Shown in pieces: positions 25,883 through 35,632 of a DNA stretch of 45,360 bases. How positions within the stretch are numbered: the stretch's first letter is position 1; each line of letters begins with the position of its first letter. The DNA is from Nitrosomonadales bacterium (GTDB lineage Bacteria; Pseudomonadota; Gammaproteobacteria; Burkholderiales; Gallionellaceae): assembly GCA_947475825.1 (NCBI GenBank), contig CANJMS010000007.1:1-45360 (forward strand). The letters are read 5' to 3'. A program made the translations under genes and the position numbers. The notes below the pieces were generated by a model. The model was not told the DNA's origin. It did not search any database and saw only the letters and a list, made by a program, of their open reading frames with translations.

Positions 25883-26943
25883 GGCTGTGCCTTGTAGTGT
25901 TGCTCAATCCAATTTTTATACGCGCCACTGGTGACGTTGTTAACCCAATCCTGATTAGCCAGATACCACGCTATCGTTTTACGAATGCCTGAATCAAAAG
26001 TTTCAACAGGTTTCCAGCCCAGCTCACGCGCTATTTTACTGGCATCGATCGCGTAGCGGCGATCATGCCCGGGACGGTCAGTCACATAGGTGATCTGCTC
26101 GCTATAACTTTTGCGATCCGTTCTTGTTTGGAGTTGGTCGAGTAATGTGCAAATGGTACGAACAATTTCGATATTCGGCTTTTCATTCCAACCGCCAATG
26201 TTGTACACCTCGCCCACTTTGCCAGCATCCAGCACACGACGAATTGCGCTGCAATGATCTTTGACATAGAGCCAGTCGCGTATCTGTTGTCCGTCACCAT
26301 ATACGGGGAGCGGTTTGCCGGCGAGCGCGTTGACTATCATGAGAGGAATAAGTTTTTCCGGGAAATGATGAGGACCGTAATTATTGGAACAATTGGTAGT
26401 GAGCACGGGCAGTCCGTAGGTGTGGTGATAAGCGCGCACCAAATGATCGCTGGCTGCTTTGCTGGCCGAGTAGGGGCTGTTGGGTTGGTAAGGATGCGCT
26501 TCGGCAAAGGCAGGTTCGTCTTTTGTTAGTGAACCATATACTTCGTCGGTTGAGATGTGCAAAAATCGGAATACTTGTTTCGCGTCAGTGTGCAGATTAT
26601 TCCAGTAGATCCGCACGGCTTCCAGCAAGTGAAAGGTACTGACTATGTTGGTTTGAATGAAATCTGCGGGGCCATGAATAGAGCGATCGACATGGCTTTC
26701 AGCGGCAAAATTGATAATAGCGCGAGGTTGATGCTGTTGGAGTAAGCTGGCTACCAGCGTGGAATCACCGATGTTGCCCTGTACAAAGATATGTCGTGTA
26801 TCGCCCAGCAATGAAGTCAGACTTTCGCGATTACCCGCATACGTGAGTAAATCGAGGTTGATAACTGCTTCGTCGGATTGCGCTAACCAATCTAATACAA
26901 AATTTGAGCCGATAAAACCCGCGCCGCCTGTTACTAAAATCAT
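25879..26943 (-). CDS. rfbB: dTDP-glucose 4,6-dehydratase
   Basis: Second step of dTDP-L-rhamnose synthesis, an NAD-dependent short-chain dehydratase. 354 residues. NAD-binding [12 protein letters not shown] at residue 5; [13 protein letters not shown] with the catalytic Thr-Asp-Glu; [12 protein letters not shown] with Tyr and Lys; [20 protein letters not shown]. First gene of rfbBAC. The last gene of the pathway, rfbD, is at 40767 on the other strand. Confidence 0.96.
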   Translation of the reverse strand: MILVTGGAGFIGSNFVLDWLAQSDEAVINLDLLTYAGNRESLTSLLGDTRHIFVQGNIGDSTLVASLLQQHQPRAIINFAAESHVDRSIHGPADFIQTNIVSTFHLLEAVRIYWNNLHTDAKQVFRFLHISTDEVYGSLTKDEPAFAEAHPYQPNSPYSASKAASDHLVRAYHHTYGLPVLTTNCSNNYGPHHFPEKLIPLMIVNALAGKPLPVYGDGQQIRDWLYVKDHCSAIRRVLDAGKVGEVYNIGGWNEKPNIEIVRTICTLLDQLQTRTDRKSYSEQITYVTDRPGHDRRYAIDASKIARELGWKPVETFDSGIRKTIAWYLANQDWVNNVTSGAYKNWIEQHYKAQP

Positions 26944-27019
26944 GCTGCATGTCCCCAGAGTTTAACTTTTTGCCCAGCCATACTTGCCGGATATTATCGG
27001 GAATTGAAATTACGATTTG

Positions 27020-27370
27020 TTAAACTGAGAAAGATGAGCCACAACCGCAGGTAGACGTAGCGGTGGGGTTCTTAATGACAAACTGTGAACCTTCCAGTCC
27101 ATCCTGGTAATCGATCTCTGCGCCTACCAAATACTGAAAGCTCATGGGGTCAATTAATAATTGCACGCCGTTTTTATCCAGCACGGTGTCGTCCTCGTTC
27201 ACTTCTTCGTCAAAAGTAAAGCCATACTGGAAGCCAGAGCAACCGCCACCACTGACAAATACGCGCAACTTCAAATTGGCGTTGCCTTCGTCTTCGATAA
27301 GCTGTTTTACTTTATCTGCCGCGCTGCTGGTAAACAGCACAGGATCCTGCATTTCAATTATTGCATTCAT
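27020..27370 (-). CDS. erpA: Iron-sulfur cluster insertion protein ErpA
   Basis: A-type carrier that hands Fe-S clusters to apo-enzymes. 116 residues. The three cysteine ligands are present: one in [13 protein letters not shown] and two in [11 protein letters not shown] at the C-terminus. Closes the argC-DUF6776-bactofilin-erpA series, 20 nt after the bactofilin gene. No sign of local IscR control. Confidence 0.93.
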   Translation of the reverse strand: MNAIIEMQDPVLFTSSAADKVKQLIEDEGNANLKLRVFVSGGGCSGFQYGFTFDEEVNEDDTVLDKNGVQLLIDPMSFQYLVGAEIDYQDGLEGSQFVIKNPTATSTCGCGSSFSV

Positions 27371-27390
27371 GTTGGAATCTCCTTAAATAT

Positions 27391-27810
27391 TTATGAGCTT
27401 TTTGCCTCGGCACTGCTCATTTTAAAAGCGACTACTTTGTCGGATGCGCTTTCGGTCTGATAAATAAATCGACCATCAGCAATCGCGCCCAGTTGCAACT
27501 CCAGGGTCTTGTAATGCACATCGCCTGTGACTCTAGCTTTGCTTTGCAGTTCCATATATTCTTCGGCGCGCACGGTACCATTAACCATGCCGTTTACGAC
27601 CAGATGTGTCACACTGATATCGCCATCAATTCGCCCATGTTCGCTCAGTACGAGCGTGCTCGGCTCGCCCGCTTTGGCAGTGACGTTGCCGCGAATTTCG
27701 CCATCTACGCGCAAGCCACCACTAAACGACAAATCGCCTGTTATTTTAGCTGCTGAGCCGATAAGCGAGTCGATACGCTCTTGCGGTTTGCTATGTTTCT
27801 TTTTAAACAT
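27391..27810 (-). CDS. Bactofilin family protein
   Basis: 139 residues. A short basic N-terminus (MFKKKHSKPQERIDSLIG) is followed by the bactofilin (DUF583) beta-helix with its repeating pattern: GDLSFSGGLRVDGEIRGNV, HGRIDGDISVTHLVVNG, MVNGTVRAEEYMELQSKARVTGDV. Bactofilins polymerise into cytoskeletal filaments that place cell-wall or polar proteins. Between DUF6776 and erpA; the upstream gap has one copy of the dispersed mini-repeat. Confidence 0.9.
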   Translation of the reverse strand: MFKKKHSKPQERIDSLIGSAAKITGDLSFSGGLRVDGEIRGNVTAKAGEPSTLVLSEHGRIDGDISVTHLVVNGMVNGTVRAEEYMELQSKARVTGDVHYKTLELQLGAIADGRFIYQTESASDKVVAFKMSSAEAKSS

Positions 27811-27853
27811 ATCCTACCCCCTGTTGATGTGTTGGTGCTAATTATGCCACTGA

Positions 27854-27872
27854 GCCCCACAAGGGGACAATG
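27854..27872 (+). repeat. Dispersed mini-repeat, intergenic copy
   Basis: GCCCCACAAGGGGACAATG, identical over 19 bp to the cores at 2436-2460 (minus) and 38292-38316 (plus). It lies between the DUF6776 and bactofilin genes. Confidence 0.75.
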
Positions 27873-27888
27873 TGTTGTTTGCTGGTAA

Positions 27889-28692
27889 TTAAGACATCGT
27901 CACACTCCGTTTTATTTTTGGCTCATTCACACCTTGTTCGTAAATACGCACTTCTACACTCTCAATTGATGCCTCGGGTTGTATCTTGAAACTACGTTCG
28001 ATGCGTTTGTAATATTTGAAATTCAATTGATAGACCGTATTGTCCAAAGGATGCTCCACGTCGTCAACCTTCCTCTCTTCAACTGCGGCGGGCAAATTTT
28101 CTTGCGGGAATATCAGCACGGATTGGTTATCGCCTTGACGGATGTTCACCAATAATTGAAATTTTCCTTGAAATGCTGGCATCCGTTTTTGCCCGCCTTG
28201 CACTAGGAACAGGCGGTAGCGATACTCATCGGGCAAGGTGTCGCGCTCTACTTTAAAGTATTGGATGGTCAGTTTGCCGTCGCGTGTACCAGGCACAGTC
28301 AAGGTTTGGAAGAGCGTTAAGTCTTCATTGAGCCGCACATTTTCCTCGTTTGCATTTTTAACCTGTGCCATCAACTCCGCATTGGTCGCCTGTTCCATCT
28401 GTACCTGCCGTTCAAACGAGGCGACCTTGCTGGAGAGTTGGGCGATCTCGGCCAGATGCATTTCAGCTTGCTCGCGTCGTTGCGCTAATTCTATTTCCGC
28501 CTGTTGCCGATTAAATCCCGCCGATTCTAAGCCTGAAATATATGACCACCAGCCGATTCCTCCCATGGCCAGCACAAAAAGCAATACCCATACGACCCTG
28601 ATATACCAAGGTGTCTGTGGCCTCACCGCTAAGTTTCGATTGGAGGTATTGACCCTGCGCTCAATTTTTTGGAAGTATTTAGGGCGTTCCAT
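27889..28692 (-). CDS. DUF6776 family membrane protein
   Basis: 267 residues. One membrane segment (about 30-50, VVWVLLFVLAMGGIGWWSYI), then a coiled coil (about 60-125, rich in Glu/Gln/Ala, e.g. RQQAEIELAQRREQAEMHLA), then a mainly beta C-terminal domain (VERDTLPDEYRYRLFLVQGG). Single-pass with the bulk in the periplasm is likely. Found between argC and bactofilin genes in betaproteobacteria; function unknown, but a link to the envelope or bactofilin is a fair guess. 9 nt after argC. Confidence 0.8.
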   Translation of the reverse strand: MERPKYFQKIERRVNTSNRNLAVRPQTPWYIRVVWVLLFVLAMGGIGWWSYISGLESAGFNRQQAEIELAQRREQAEMHLAEIAQLSSKVASFERQVQMEQATNAELMAQVKNANEENVRLNEDLTLFQTLTVPGTRDGKLTIQYFKVERDTLPDEYRYRLFLVQGGQKRMPAFQGKFQLLVNIRQGDNQSVLIFPQENLPAAVEERKVDDVEHPLDNTVYQLNFKYYKRIERSFKIQPEASIESVEVRIYEQGVNEPKIKRSVTMS

Positions 28693-28701
28693 AAGCTCGA
28701 T

Positions 28702-29730
28702 TTAAGGAAGCAGGGGGACATTGGTAAGCGCGGTAGTCTCGGGCAAGCCAAACATAATGTTCATGTTCTGTACCGCTTGTCCTGCTGCACCCTTCACCAA
28801 GTTATCAATCACTGACAAAATCACCAGCACATTACCTTGCTGTGGACGATGCAACGCAATGCGGCAAACATTTGCGCCGCGCACCGAGCGTGTTTCCGGG
28901 TGGCTGCCGGCAGGCATGACATCCACAAACGGTTCATCCTTGTAGCGCAACTCGTACAAGGCTTGCAACTCGGCCTCACGCTCAATGTGCGCGTACAGAG
29001 TAGTATGGATGCCCCGTATCATCGGGGTCAAGTGAGGTACAAAAGTTAAGCCCACATCATGTCCTGCAGCACGTGCTAATCCTTGTTTGATCTCGGGCAA
29101 GTGGCGATGCCCGGCAACGTTATACGCCTTGAAGTTATCGCTGGCCTCCGCCAAAAGCGTACCTATTTCCGCGCGCCGTCCAGCTCCCGATACGCCGGAT
29201 TTGGCATCGGCTATGAGATTATTATGATCAATCAAACCGGCCTCCAGCAATGGAATAAAACCTAATTGCACGGCAGTGGGATAACAGCCGGGGTTGGCAA
29301 CCAAACGTGCCTGACGAATTTCCGCACGGTTTACCTCAGGCAATCCATAGACGGCTTGTTCGATTAATTGTGGGCAGGCGTGTTTCATACCATACCATTT
29401 TTCCCAAAGTGCCACATCTTGAATGCGGAAATCAGCGGCTAGATCAATCACCCGCACTCCCGCCTTCAACAATGCGGGGGCTTCCTGCATTGCTATGCCG
29501 TTGGGCGTAGCGAAAAATACTAAATCACAGTCCGACAACTGGGCTTGGTCAGGATGCGTAAAGGCCAGTTTCACGTATCCGCGCAAACTAGGAAACATCT
29601 GGCTAACGGGCATGCCCGCATCAGACCGGGATGTAATAACGCGCAAATCCACCTTCGGGTGCAGTGCCAGCAAACGTAGCAACTCAACGCCGGTGTAACC
29701 TGTGCCTCCAATGATCCCTACTTTAATCAT
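28702..29730 (-). CDS. argC: N-acetyl-gamma-glutamyl-phosphate reductase
   Basis: Third step of arginine synthesis, NADPH-dependent. 342 residues. NADP-binding [17 protein letters not shown] at residue 5, catalytic cysteine in [13 protein letters not shown] near 148, and [14 protein letters not shown] with the catalytic histidine. Length normal. Separated from rpsI by a terminator and a 300-bp gap, so it probably has its own promoter and begins the operon argC-DUF6776-bactofilin-erpA. Confidence 0.95.
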   Translation of the reverse strand: MIKVGIIGGTGYTGVELLRLLALHPKVDLRVITSRSDAGMPVSQMFPSLRGYVKLAFTHPDQAQLSDCDLVFFATPNGIAMQEAPALLKAGVRVIDLAADFRIQDVALWEKWYGMKHACPQLIEQAVYGLPEVNRAEIRQARLVANPGCYPTAVQLGFIPLLEAGLIDHNNLIADAKSGVSGAGRRAEIGTLLAEASDNFKAYNVAGHRHLPEIKQGLARAAGHDVGLTFVPHLTPMIRGIHTTLYAHIEREAELQALYELRYKDEPFVDVMPAGSHPETRSVRGANVCRIALHRPQQGNVLVILSVIDNLVKGAAGQAVQNMNIMFGLPETTALTNVPLLP

Positions 29731-29970
29731 TTTTACCCCTGTTATTGCCGTGACCGATAAAAGCGATCACTGTATTGTTATTGCTTTCCACTCTTGATGA
29801 AACAATTAGGGGAAACGCTAACAAGTCCTTCGATTTCGCTCAGAAGAGCCTTATCGCCTTATGTTTATTTAAGTTATCAGAAATTGGAATTAAATATTCC
29901 AGATAATTATTCTGGAAAAGTAAGTCTGGCTCGAAACGACGAGCCAATTAATTGTTGCGAATCATACAAT
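29731..29970. other. Gap upstream of argC
   Basis: No gene. It must hold the argC promoter, though I see no near-consensus pair. It contains a copy of the 24-bp dispersed repeat (29874-29897) and an inverted repeat ATATTCCAGATAATTATTCTGG around 29893-29914, whose arms CCAGA/TCTGG could form a small hairpin. Confidence 0.4.
29874..29897 (+). repeat. 24-bp dispersed repeat, copy 3
   Basis: TTATCAGAAATTGGAATTAA; 20 of 24 identical to copy 1 and intergenic like the others. Confidence 0.45.
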
Positions 29971-29971
29971 G

Positions 29972-29997
29972 AAAAAACCGCCCAAAGGCGGTTTTTT
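29972..29997 (-). terminator. Rho-independent terminator of rplM-rpsI
   Basis: ACCGCC (29977-29982) pairs with GGCGGT (29987-29992) over CAAA, with A-run on one side and T-run on the other, so it can work in both directions. It lies 38 nt after rpsI. Confidence 0.9.
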
Positions 29998-30034
29998 CCC
30001 CAAAGGCAGAGCTCTTGAAAGTCCGCCGAACAAC

Positions 30035-30427
30035 TTAGCGCTTGGAGAACTGCTTGCGACGACGCGCTTTGCGTAGACCCACTTTTTTACGTTCAACTTC
30101 ACGTGCATCGCGCGTAACCAACCCGGCTTTTCTAAGCACGGGGCGCAGTGTTTCATCAAAGTCAATCAGCGCACGGGTAATGCCATGTCGTACTGCACCT
30201 GCCTGACCGGACTCGCCACCGCCAAACACGTTAACCATGATGTCAAATTTAGTCAGTGTATCTGTTAATTCCAGCGGCTGACGCACCACCATGCGACCCG
30301 TTTCACGTGAGAAAAATACATCCAGTGGCTTGTCGTTCACTACGATAGAGCCTTTGCCTGGCTTGATAAAAACACGGGCAACTGCACTTTTGCGGCGGCC
30401 AGTTCCATAATTGTAAGTTACGCTCAT
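30035..30427 (-). CDS. rpsI: 30S ribosomal protein S9
   Basis: 130 residues, normal length. Starts [16 protein letters not shown] and ends with the conserved basic tail [17 protein letters not shown], whose last residues reach the P-site tRNA in the ribosome. [20 protein letters not shown] is the family signature. Two nt after rplM; the pair is one transcript ended by the hairpin at 29972. Confidence 0.98.
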   Translation of the reverse strand: MSVTYNYGTGRRKSAVARVFIKPGKGSIVVNDKPLDVFFSRETGRMVVRQPLELTDTLTKFDIMVNVFGGGESGQAGAVRHGITRALIDFDETLRPVLRKAGLVTRDAREVERKKVGLRKARRRKQFSKR

Positions 30428-30429
30428 AA

Positions 30430-30867
30430 TCAGGCTTTCAATAAATCAATCGGTTTGGGCTGTTGTGCAGCATGGGGGTGAGTCGCACCGCCATACACTT
30501 TTAGTTTGCTCAGCATGGCGTACCCCAGCGGGCCTTTTGGCAACATGCCTTTAACTGCTTTTTGCAACACACGCTCAGGAAAACGTTTTTGTAACTTGGC
30601 GAAATTGGTTGTGTAGAGACCACCGGGATAGCCCGTATGACGGTGATATACTTTATTCTCGGCCTTTTTTCCTGTTACGCGCAATTTTTGTGCATTGACT
30701 ACTACAATAAAGTCACCCGTATCAACGTGCGGGGTGTAAATCACCTTGTGTTTGCCGCGCAAGCGCGCTGCAATTTGGCTGGCCAGACGACCCAGTGTTT
30801 TTTCAGCAGCATCGACCAGATACCAATCGTGCTGCACTTCATGAGGTTTTGCGGAAAAGGTTTTCAT
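30430..30867 (-). CDS. rplM: 50S ribosomal protein L13
   Basis: 145 residues from ATG 30867; the frame is open further upstream, but [20 protein letters not shown] is the usual L13 start. Signature [18 protein letters not shown] and the C-terminal [21 protein letters not shown] are present. An early assembly protein of the 50S subunit. Its leader runs from the promoter at 30944 and is about 70 nt long. Confidence 0.98.
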   Translation of the reverse strand: MKTFSAKPHEVQHDWYLVDAAEKTLGRLASQIAARLRGKHKVIYTPHVDTGDFIVVVNAQKLRVTGKKAENKVYHRHTGYPGGLYTTNFAKLQKRFPERVLQKAVKGMLPKGPLGYAMLSKLKVYGGATHPHAAQQPKPIDLLKA

Positions 30868-30943
30868 AGCACTTCCAATACAGATAAAATGCGCTCCCCA
30901 ATCAAGCGACATGCAGAGATGGGCGCACTGCAAAAAGGGACGC

Positions 30944-30973
30944 ATTCTATGTCAGCCTACCGCACCCTGTCAA
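30944..30973 (-). promoter_or_regulatory. Sigma-70-type promoter of rplM-rpsI
   Basis: On the minus strand TTGACA (30973-30968) and TAGAAT (30949-30944) are 18 bp apart. The -35 box is perfect. Start of transcription would be about 70 nt before the rplM ATG. Confidence 0.75.
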
Positions 30974-31047
30974 ACATACCTGAAGCTCATCTCAAAAACC
31001 TGGGGCGATGATGATTGTTTCCAATTGCTTGAACCTTATTTAACGCT

Positions 31048-31812
31048 ATGACATGGTTTTTTACTAACCTGCTGAGCGCGTTTTTATTGCCTCCACTGAG
31101 CATCATGTTAGTAGGGGTGATCGGCTGCGTACTGTGGAATCGTCGTGCAAGACTGGCGCGCGTATTGGTCGCGATATCTTTAGCCTTGCTGTGGATAAGT
31201 TCTACACCCTATTTTGCTGATGGCGCATTGCGGTTGCTAGAAACGTCGCCACCAGTATTGACCAGTATTGAAATTGCAAAAAGGCAAAAAAGTGATGCCG
31301 AGGCTATAATCATTTTGGGTGCGGGGACTTATTTTTTCCCGCCGGAATATCAAAGCGTCGATACGGTTGGTGCGGAAGCTTTGGTGCGCTTGCGCTATGG
31401 GGCAAAGTTGCAGCGTGAAACGCAGTTGCCAATACTGGTGAGCGGTGGTAGTCCATTGGGTAATTTCATTTCCGAAGGGCAGCAAATGCAGAGCGTGTTG
31501 CAACAAGAATTTCGAGTGCCCGTGCGCTGGGTAGAAAATTCATCCAATACCACTTTTGAAAATGCGCGCAACAGTTATGCAATGTTGCACACTCAGGGTA
31601 TTAAAAGCATTTATTTGGTCACCCATGCATGGCACATGCCGCGTGCCATGCAAGTATTTCAAGCGGCTGGATTTAAGGTGATCCCTGCACCCACCGCTTT
31701 TACCACACGCTATCGCACCGACCTGCTGAGTTTCATTCCAAACGCGGAAGGATTGCGGCGTAGTCGAATTTTTGTGCGCGAGTTGATTGGAATATTGTGG
31801 TATCGCTTATAA
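31048..31812 (+). CDS. YdcF/ElyC-type DUF218 membrane protein
   Basis: 254 residues. Two membrane segments (about 5-25 and 35-55) are followed by a DUF218 domain: AEAIIILGAGTYFFPPE, LRYGAKLQRETQLPILVSGG, VENSSNTTFENARNS, IYLVTHAWHMPRAMQVFQAAG. This architecture matches ElyC/YdcF proteins of the envelope; ElyC of E. coli affects peptidoglycan synthesis at low temperature. Single gene downstream of the divergent rplM promoter region. Confidence 0.88.
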   Translation: MTWFFTNLLSAFLLPPLSIMLVGVIGCVLWNRRARLARVLVAISLALLWISSTPYFADGALRLLETSPPVLTSIEIAKRQKSDAEAIIILGAGTYFFPPEYQSVDTVGAEALVRLRYGAKLQRETQLPILVSGGSPLGNFISEGQQMQSVLQQEFRVPVRWVENSSNTTFENARNSYAMLHTQGIKSIYLVTHAWHMPRAMQVFQAAGFKVIPAPTAFTTRYRTDLLSFIPNAEGLRRSRIFVRELIGILWYRL

Positions 31813-31874
31813 ATACTGGGGTGAGCGGTAAATCAATTTTGAGATAAGAGATAATTTTAGAAAAGGCGAGAACA

Positions 31875-32291
31875 ATGAAAGCACGCATAAAATGGGTAGA
31901 GCAGGTTTCGTTTCTGGGTGAAACAGAAAGCGGACATGCGGTGTTGATGGATGGACCGCCCAGCGGTGGCGGGCGTAATTTAGGACCGCGACCGATGGAG
32001 ATGGTGTTGCTCGGCACGGGCGGATGCAGTGCTTATGACGTGATTCATATTCTCAAAAAAAGTCGCCAACAAGTGTCCGATTGCGTGGTGGAAATCGCCG
32101 CCGAACGCGCGCAAGAAGACCCCAAAGTTTTTACCAAAATACATTTTCATTTTGTCATCACAGGCAAAGACCTCAAGCCCGAGCAAGTCGAACGTGCGAT
32201 TCATTTATCCGCAGAAAAATATTGCTCGGCTTCTATTATGCTGGGCAAGGTGGCGGATATCACGCATGATTTTGAGGTGGTGCAGGAGTAG
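31875..32291 (+). CDS. OsmC family protein
   Basis: 138 residues. The two cysteines of the OsmC/Ohr fold are present: one in LGTGGCSAYDVIHILKKSRQ and one in KYCSASIMLGKVAD. The sequence is nearer to the YhfA branch than to Ohr. A role in peroxide handling is possible but not shown for this branch. Ends 2 nt from the convergent coq7 gene; no terminator is visible. Confidence 0.9.
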   Translation: MKARIKWVEQVSFLGETESGHAVLMDGPPSGGGRNLGPRPMEMVLLGTGGCSAYDVIHILKKSRQQVSDCVVEIAAERAQEDPKVFTKIHFHFVITGKDLKPEQVERAIHLSAEKYCSASIMLGKVADITHDFEVVQE

Positions 32292-32293
32292 TA

Positions 32294-32929
32294 TTAGACC
32301 CAATACGAAGACCGCGTCATCACCTTAGCGCTGGCCTGCATCGCTAGCTTAAGTGGTATGGGCAAACTGACTCCACCTAATTGTTGTGCCATATTCGCGT
32401 GACTAGCTTCATCTGTAATCATCTGCGCGACCACTGCACGGCTCTTGGTATCTTGCTCAGGCAACTTTTGCAGGTGTCCCTGCAAATGTCCGCCGACTTG
32501 CCGCTCTGTCTCAGCTAAAAATCCCAAATTCCATTTATCTCCCAGCAATCCCGCCAATGCACCAATAGCCAGCGAGCCTCCGTACCATAAAGGGTTAAGC
32601 ACACTGACATGACCACCGAGTTCATGCACACGCTGCGCTGTCCACGCCAGATGATCGGTCTCTTCCTGCGCCGCCTGTTGTAATTTTTTTTGCACTTCAG
32701 GATCGCGCGCGGTTAAAGCCTGACCTTGATACAAAGCCTGTGCGCTGATTTCACCGCTGTGATTGACGCGCATTAAAGCAATGGAAAGCTTTTTTTCGTC
32801 CTCTGCCATAGCTGCATTTGAAATATTAGCGTCCGGGTGTGGGCGCGTACTGCGGGCGCTACCAAATAATGTTCGCAGACCTTTATCAAATTCAATAATT
32901 AAATGATCCAGATTCAGCATGGCACGCAC
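32294..32929 (-). CDS. coq7: 2-polyprenyl-3-methyl-6-methoxy-1,4-benzoquinone monooxygenase (Coq7/UbiM-step hydroxylase)
   Basis: 211 residues. Di-iron carboxylate enzyme that hydroxylates the late demethoxy-ubiquinone intermediate. Iron ligands are seen in [40 protein letters not shown] and [12 protein letters not shown]. It indicates that the cell makes ubiquinone and uses oxygen for this step. ATG 32920 (MLNLDHLI) is an equally good start. Divergent from queA. Confidence 0.94.
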   Translation of the reverse strand: MRAMLNLDHLIIEFDKGLRTLFGSARSTRPHPDANISNAAMAEDEKKLSIALMRVNHSGEISAQALYQGQALTARDPEVQKKLQQAAQEETDHLAWTAQRVHELGGHVSVLNPLWYGGSLAIGALAGLLGDKWNLGFLAETERQVGGHLQGHLQKLPEQDTKSRAVVAQMITDEASHANMAQQLGGVSLPIPLKLAMQASAKVMTRSSYWV

Positions 32930-33026
32930 TCCAAAAGATAGAAAAATGTAAGTTTCAATTTAACCTGAAATTTTCCACAAATGAAAGCAGCTACAATATC
33001 GCTCATTAAATTTACAATATTTCACG

Positions 33027-34049
33027 ATGCAAACCGACGATTTTAATTTCTCCCTGCCCGAACATTTAATCGCACAGTTTCCGCCTGCTGAACGCGGTGA
33101 TAGTCGTTTACTGCACTTGCGCGGCGCGCAAATATGGGATCGCCGCTTTGGAGATTTACTCGGCACATTAAGAAAAAATGATGTGCTGGTGCTGAACGAT
33201 ACGCGCGTATTAAAGGCGCGCTTGTTTGGTGTGAAAGCCAGTGGGGGGCGTGTGGAGGTATTAATTGAGCGACTGCTCGACGCACATCAAGTGCTTGCGC
33301 AAGTACGCGCCAGCCACGCGCCTAAGCCCGGTAGTGAATTAATTTTGGCGGAATGTTTAACGGTAAAAGTAGGTGAGCGCGTAGGGGAATTTTTTCGTTT
33401 ACGCTTTGAAAGCACGGTCAATGTGGTGGAGCTGTTAGAGCAATATGGTCAACTGCCCTTGCCGCCCTACATCACCCACGCGGCGGACGCAGCAGACGAA
33501 GCGCGCTACCAAACAATCTTTGCGCGGCAGCCTGGTGCGGTGGCAGCACCCACAGCCGGACTGCATTTTAATGATGCCATGCTCACCGCTATCAACGACA
33601 TGGGTGTGCAAATCGCTTATGTGACGCTACATGTTGGCGCGGGCACTTTCCAGCCCGTCCGGGTACAGAATCTGCACGAGCATGTTATGCACAGTGAGCA
33701 GTATATGATTCCGCAAGCGACGGTTGATGCTATACATCAGACGCAAGAAAACGGGGGGCGTGTGATTGCCGTGGGCACTACCAGTTTGCGTGCCCTAGAA
33801 AGTGCAGCACAGCATGGCAAGCTCGTTGCTGGTGCAGGGGAGACATGTATTTTTATTACGCCCGGGTACATATTTAAAGTGGCCGACGTGCTACTCACCA
33901 ATTTTCATTTGCCGAAGACAACATTATTAATGCTGGTTTGTGCGTTTGGTGGAACGGAGCATTTGCTGGCGGCGTATCGTTATGCAGTAGCTAAAAAATA
34001 TCGTTTCTTTAGCTATGGTGATGCGATGTTGATTGAGCGTCAGTCGTGA
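33027..34049 (+). CDS. queA: S-adenosylmethionine:tRNA ribosyltransferase-isomerase
   Basis: 340 residues. Transfers and rearranges the ribosyl part of SAM to make epoxyqueuosine in tRNA. Signatures: [22 protein letters not shown] at the start, [41 protein letters not shown] and [16 protein letters not shown]. Full length. tgt does not follow, so the queuosine genes are not clustered here. Confidence 0.96.
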   Translation: MQTDDFNFSLPEHLIAQFPPAERGDSRLLHLRGAQIWDRRFGDLLGTLRKNDVLVLNDTRVLKARLFGVKASGGRVEVLIERLLDAHQVLAQVRASHAPKPGSELILAECLTVKVGERVGEFFRLRFESTVNVVELLEQYGQLPLPPYITHAADAADEARYQTIFARQPGAVAAPTAGLHFNDAMLTAINDMGVQIAYVTLHVGAGTFQPVRVQNLHEHVMHSEQYMIPQATVDAIHQTQENGGRVIAVGTTSLRALESAAQHGKLVAGAGETCIFITPGYIFKVADVLLTNFHLPKTTLLMLVCAFGGTEHLLAAYRYAVAKKYRFFSYGDAMLIERQS

Positions 34050-34196
34050 AGTGTGTGGTTTGCCAGCCAGTGTTGTGCTGTAGCCAGATTCATATCGCGA
34101 TCTGTTACTCGTGAAATAGCGCTGGGATATCCTTAAATTTTGCCTGGGTGTTGAAGTTGGTTATTGAGTGCGCCAAGTATGAGAAGCCCTAATGCA

Positions 34197-34238
34197 TGAA
34201 GGTTGAAATATCTACCTGACCTTCAGTTTTCCTTTTTG
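34197..34238 (+). terminator. Weak terminator candidate between queA and the SDR gene
   Basis: TGAAGGT (34197-34203) and ACCTTCA (34219-34225) form a 7-bp stem with a 15-nt loop, followed by a T-rich run. The long loop makes it weak. It sits where convergent genes meet. Confidence 0.4.
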
Positions 34239-34241
34239 TTT

Positions 34242-35099
34242 CTAATCCAAAAACAAATCTGTAAATAATTTTGCGCCGGGAGTTTGTGAGTAGATAGAAA
34301 AATCACGCACGCCTGCATCATGCAGCACCTCTTCATCCAGATAAAAATTTCCGGTTGCGATTTTATTGTCTTGGGTGGTTGCGCTGCCCGTTAGGATTGC
34401 GTATGCAGCATCCGCAACTATGGCGGGTTTGCGGCTGGCATCTAAAAGCTCCCTGGGGAAATTCACCGCAATGGCTGAGGTAGCGATGAGCGTGCGCGGC
34501 CACAGGGAATTCACAGCGATATTTTTTGTTTGTGCATCGGCGGCGAATTCAGCCGCCAGTCCTATCGTACATATACTCATGCCATATTTTGAAAGCGTGT
34601 ATGCGGTGTGATCTTGAAACCATTTGGCTGAAAAATTGAGCGGTGGGGACAGAGTGAGGATGTGGGCTACGCCATTCTGAGCTGCTTTTTTGAGGTGCGG
34701 AATACACGCTTGCGAACAGGCAAACGTGGCGCGGGCATTCACTCCCCACATTAAATCAAAGTGCTTCATGGAGGTGTTCTGCGTGTTGGTCAGTTGAATC
34801 GCGCTGGCATTGTTGATAAGCGCATCGATGCCGCCAAATTCCGCCGCTGCCCGCGCTACCGTTTGTGCGATGGCCACCTCATTGCGTACATCCAGTTGTA
34901 TCGCCAACGCTCGGCCACCTGCCGCCACCACTTCTGCGGCGACGCTGTGGATGGTGCCGGGCAGTTCGGGATGTGCTTCGACAGTCTTGCCCGTCACTAC
35001 GATATTCGCGCCATCGCGCGCGCAACGTAAGGCAATTTCACGGCCTATGCCGCGCGTCGCGCCAGTGATAAATATGGTTTTGTTTTTAAGCGTAGGCAT
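34242..35099 (-). CDS. Short-chain dehydrogenase/reductase (HSDL2-like)
   Basis: 285 residues. NAD(P)-binding FITGATRGIGREIALRCA at residue 10, ALINNASAIQL (NNAG-like), LTLSPPL and the catalytic pair in YTLSKYGMS. The insertion of the adenine-binding segment NIVVTGKTVEAHPELPGTIHS is typical of hydroxysteroid-dehydrogenase-like protein 2 relatives. Substrate unknown; lipid or fatty-acid metabolism is the usual guess. Confidence 0.88.
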   Translation of the reverse strand: MPTLKNKTIFITGATRGIGREIALRCARDGANIVVTGKTVEAHPELPGTIHSVAAEVVAAGGRALAIQLDVRNEVAIAQTVARAAAEFGGIDALINNASAIQLTNTQNTSMKHFDLMWGVNARATFACSQACIPHLKKAAQNGVAHILTLSPPLNFSAKWFQDHTAYTLSKYGMSICTIGLAAEFAADAQTKNIAVNSLWPRTLIATSAIAVNFPRELLDASRKPAIVADAAYAILTGSATTQDNKIATGNFYLDEEVLHDAGVRDFSIYSQTPGAKLFTDLFLD

Positions 35100-35144
35100 T
35101 TGTTAAAGATGCAGCATGAGGCTAAGCAGAGTAGTTGAATATAG

Positions 35145-35336
35145 GGCACCTCTAAAAATTAATTTTCTATTCTGATTTCAACTGCGCGCGCCCGGTTTCC
35201 CGCCAGTTGCCGCAGGCAGACTGTTTGCCGGGAAACCATGCGTTGGAACAGAATTGCGCCGTTTTTTTAAACGGGCATCCCCAAAGCTACCCACATCGCA
35301 TAATTCCTCTTTCCCCAGGTTTTGCGCAGATCCCAT
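35145..35336 (-). pseudogene. IS4-family transposase, N-terminal fragment with frameshift
   Basis: From ATG 35336, behind a strong GGAGGA, the frame reads MGSAQNLGKEELCDVGSFGD then ARLKKR, the N-terminal DNA-binding segment of IS4-type transposases. At a seven-base T-run (35262-35268) the frame breaks; the next frame continues with AILFQRMVSRQTVCLRQLAG, as expected for the family. Homology ends near 35165. GGGCACCTCTAAAAATTAA at 35145-35163 may be the terminal repeat of the element, so the piece is an internally deleted copy. Confidence 0.65.
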
Positions 35337-35397
35337 CTCGGTTCCTCCGGTTGTCATTGGCAAGTCAGAATGATAGCAAGAGATGTGTGCATAGATT

Positions 35398-35618
35398 AGA
35401 TCTCTACTGGATACAAGGCTCCGATAGTGTCGCGCGTGAGTCTCACCAGACCGCAACGGAGCTTATGGAGCATTTGAAACGCCGTCTCCTATCTGGACAG
35501 GCCCAGTTGCCGCTGAAACTGGAGCGCCGACTTACCTGGCGTCTGCGTCATCACGAGGATCCATTCCGTGAATTTAGCAGCAGTTTCAGTCATTGGCAGG
35601 CAACCGGATAGGCAAGGC
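35398..35618 (-). pseudogene. IS1595-family remnant, copy 1 (internal deletion)
   Basis: Reverse-complement copy of the element at 36111-36577. Compared with that copy it lacks 263 bp, and the join (CACGAGG at 35552-35558) falls exactly where the other copy has the direct repeat CCTCGTG (36167-36173 and 36430-36436). It carries the same TAG codon (35489-35491) after QLGLSR as copy 2. Homology ends at CCAGTAGAG near 35398. Too short to encode a transposase. Confidence 0.85.
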
Positions 35619-35632
35619 AGTAACCTGCTGTG

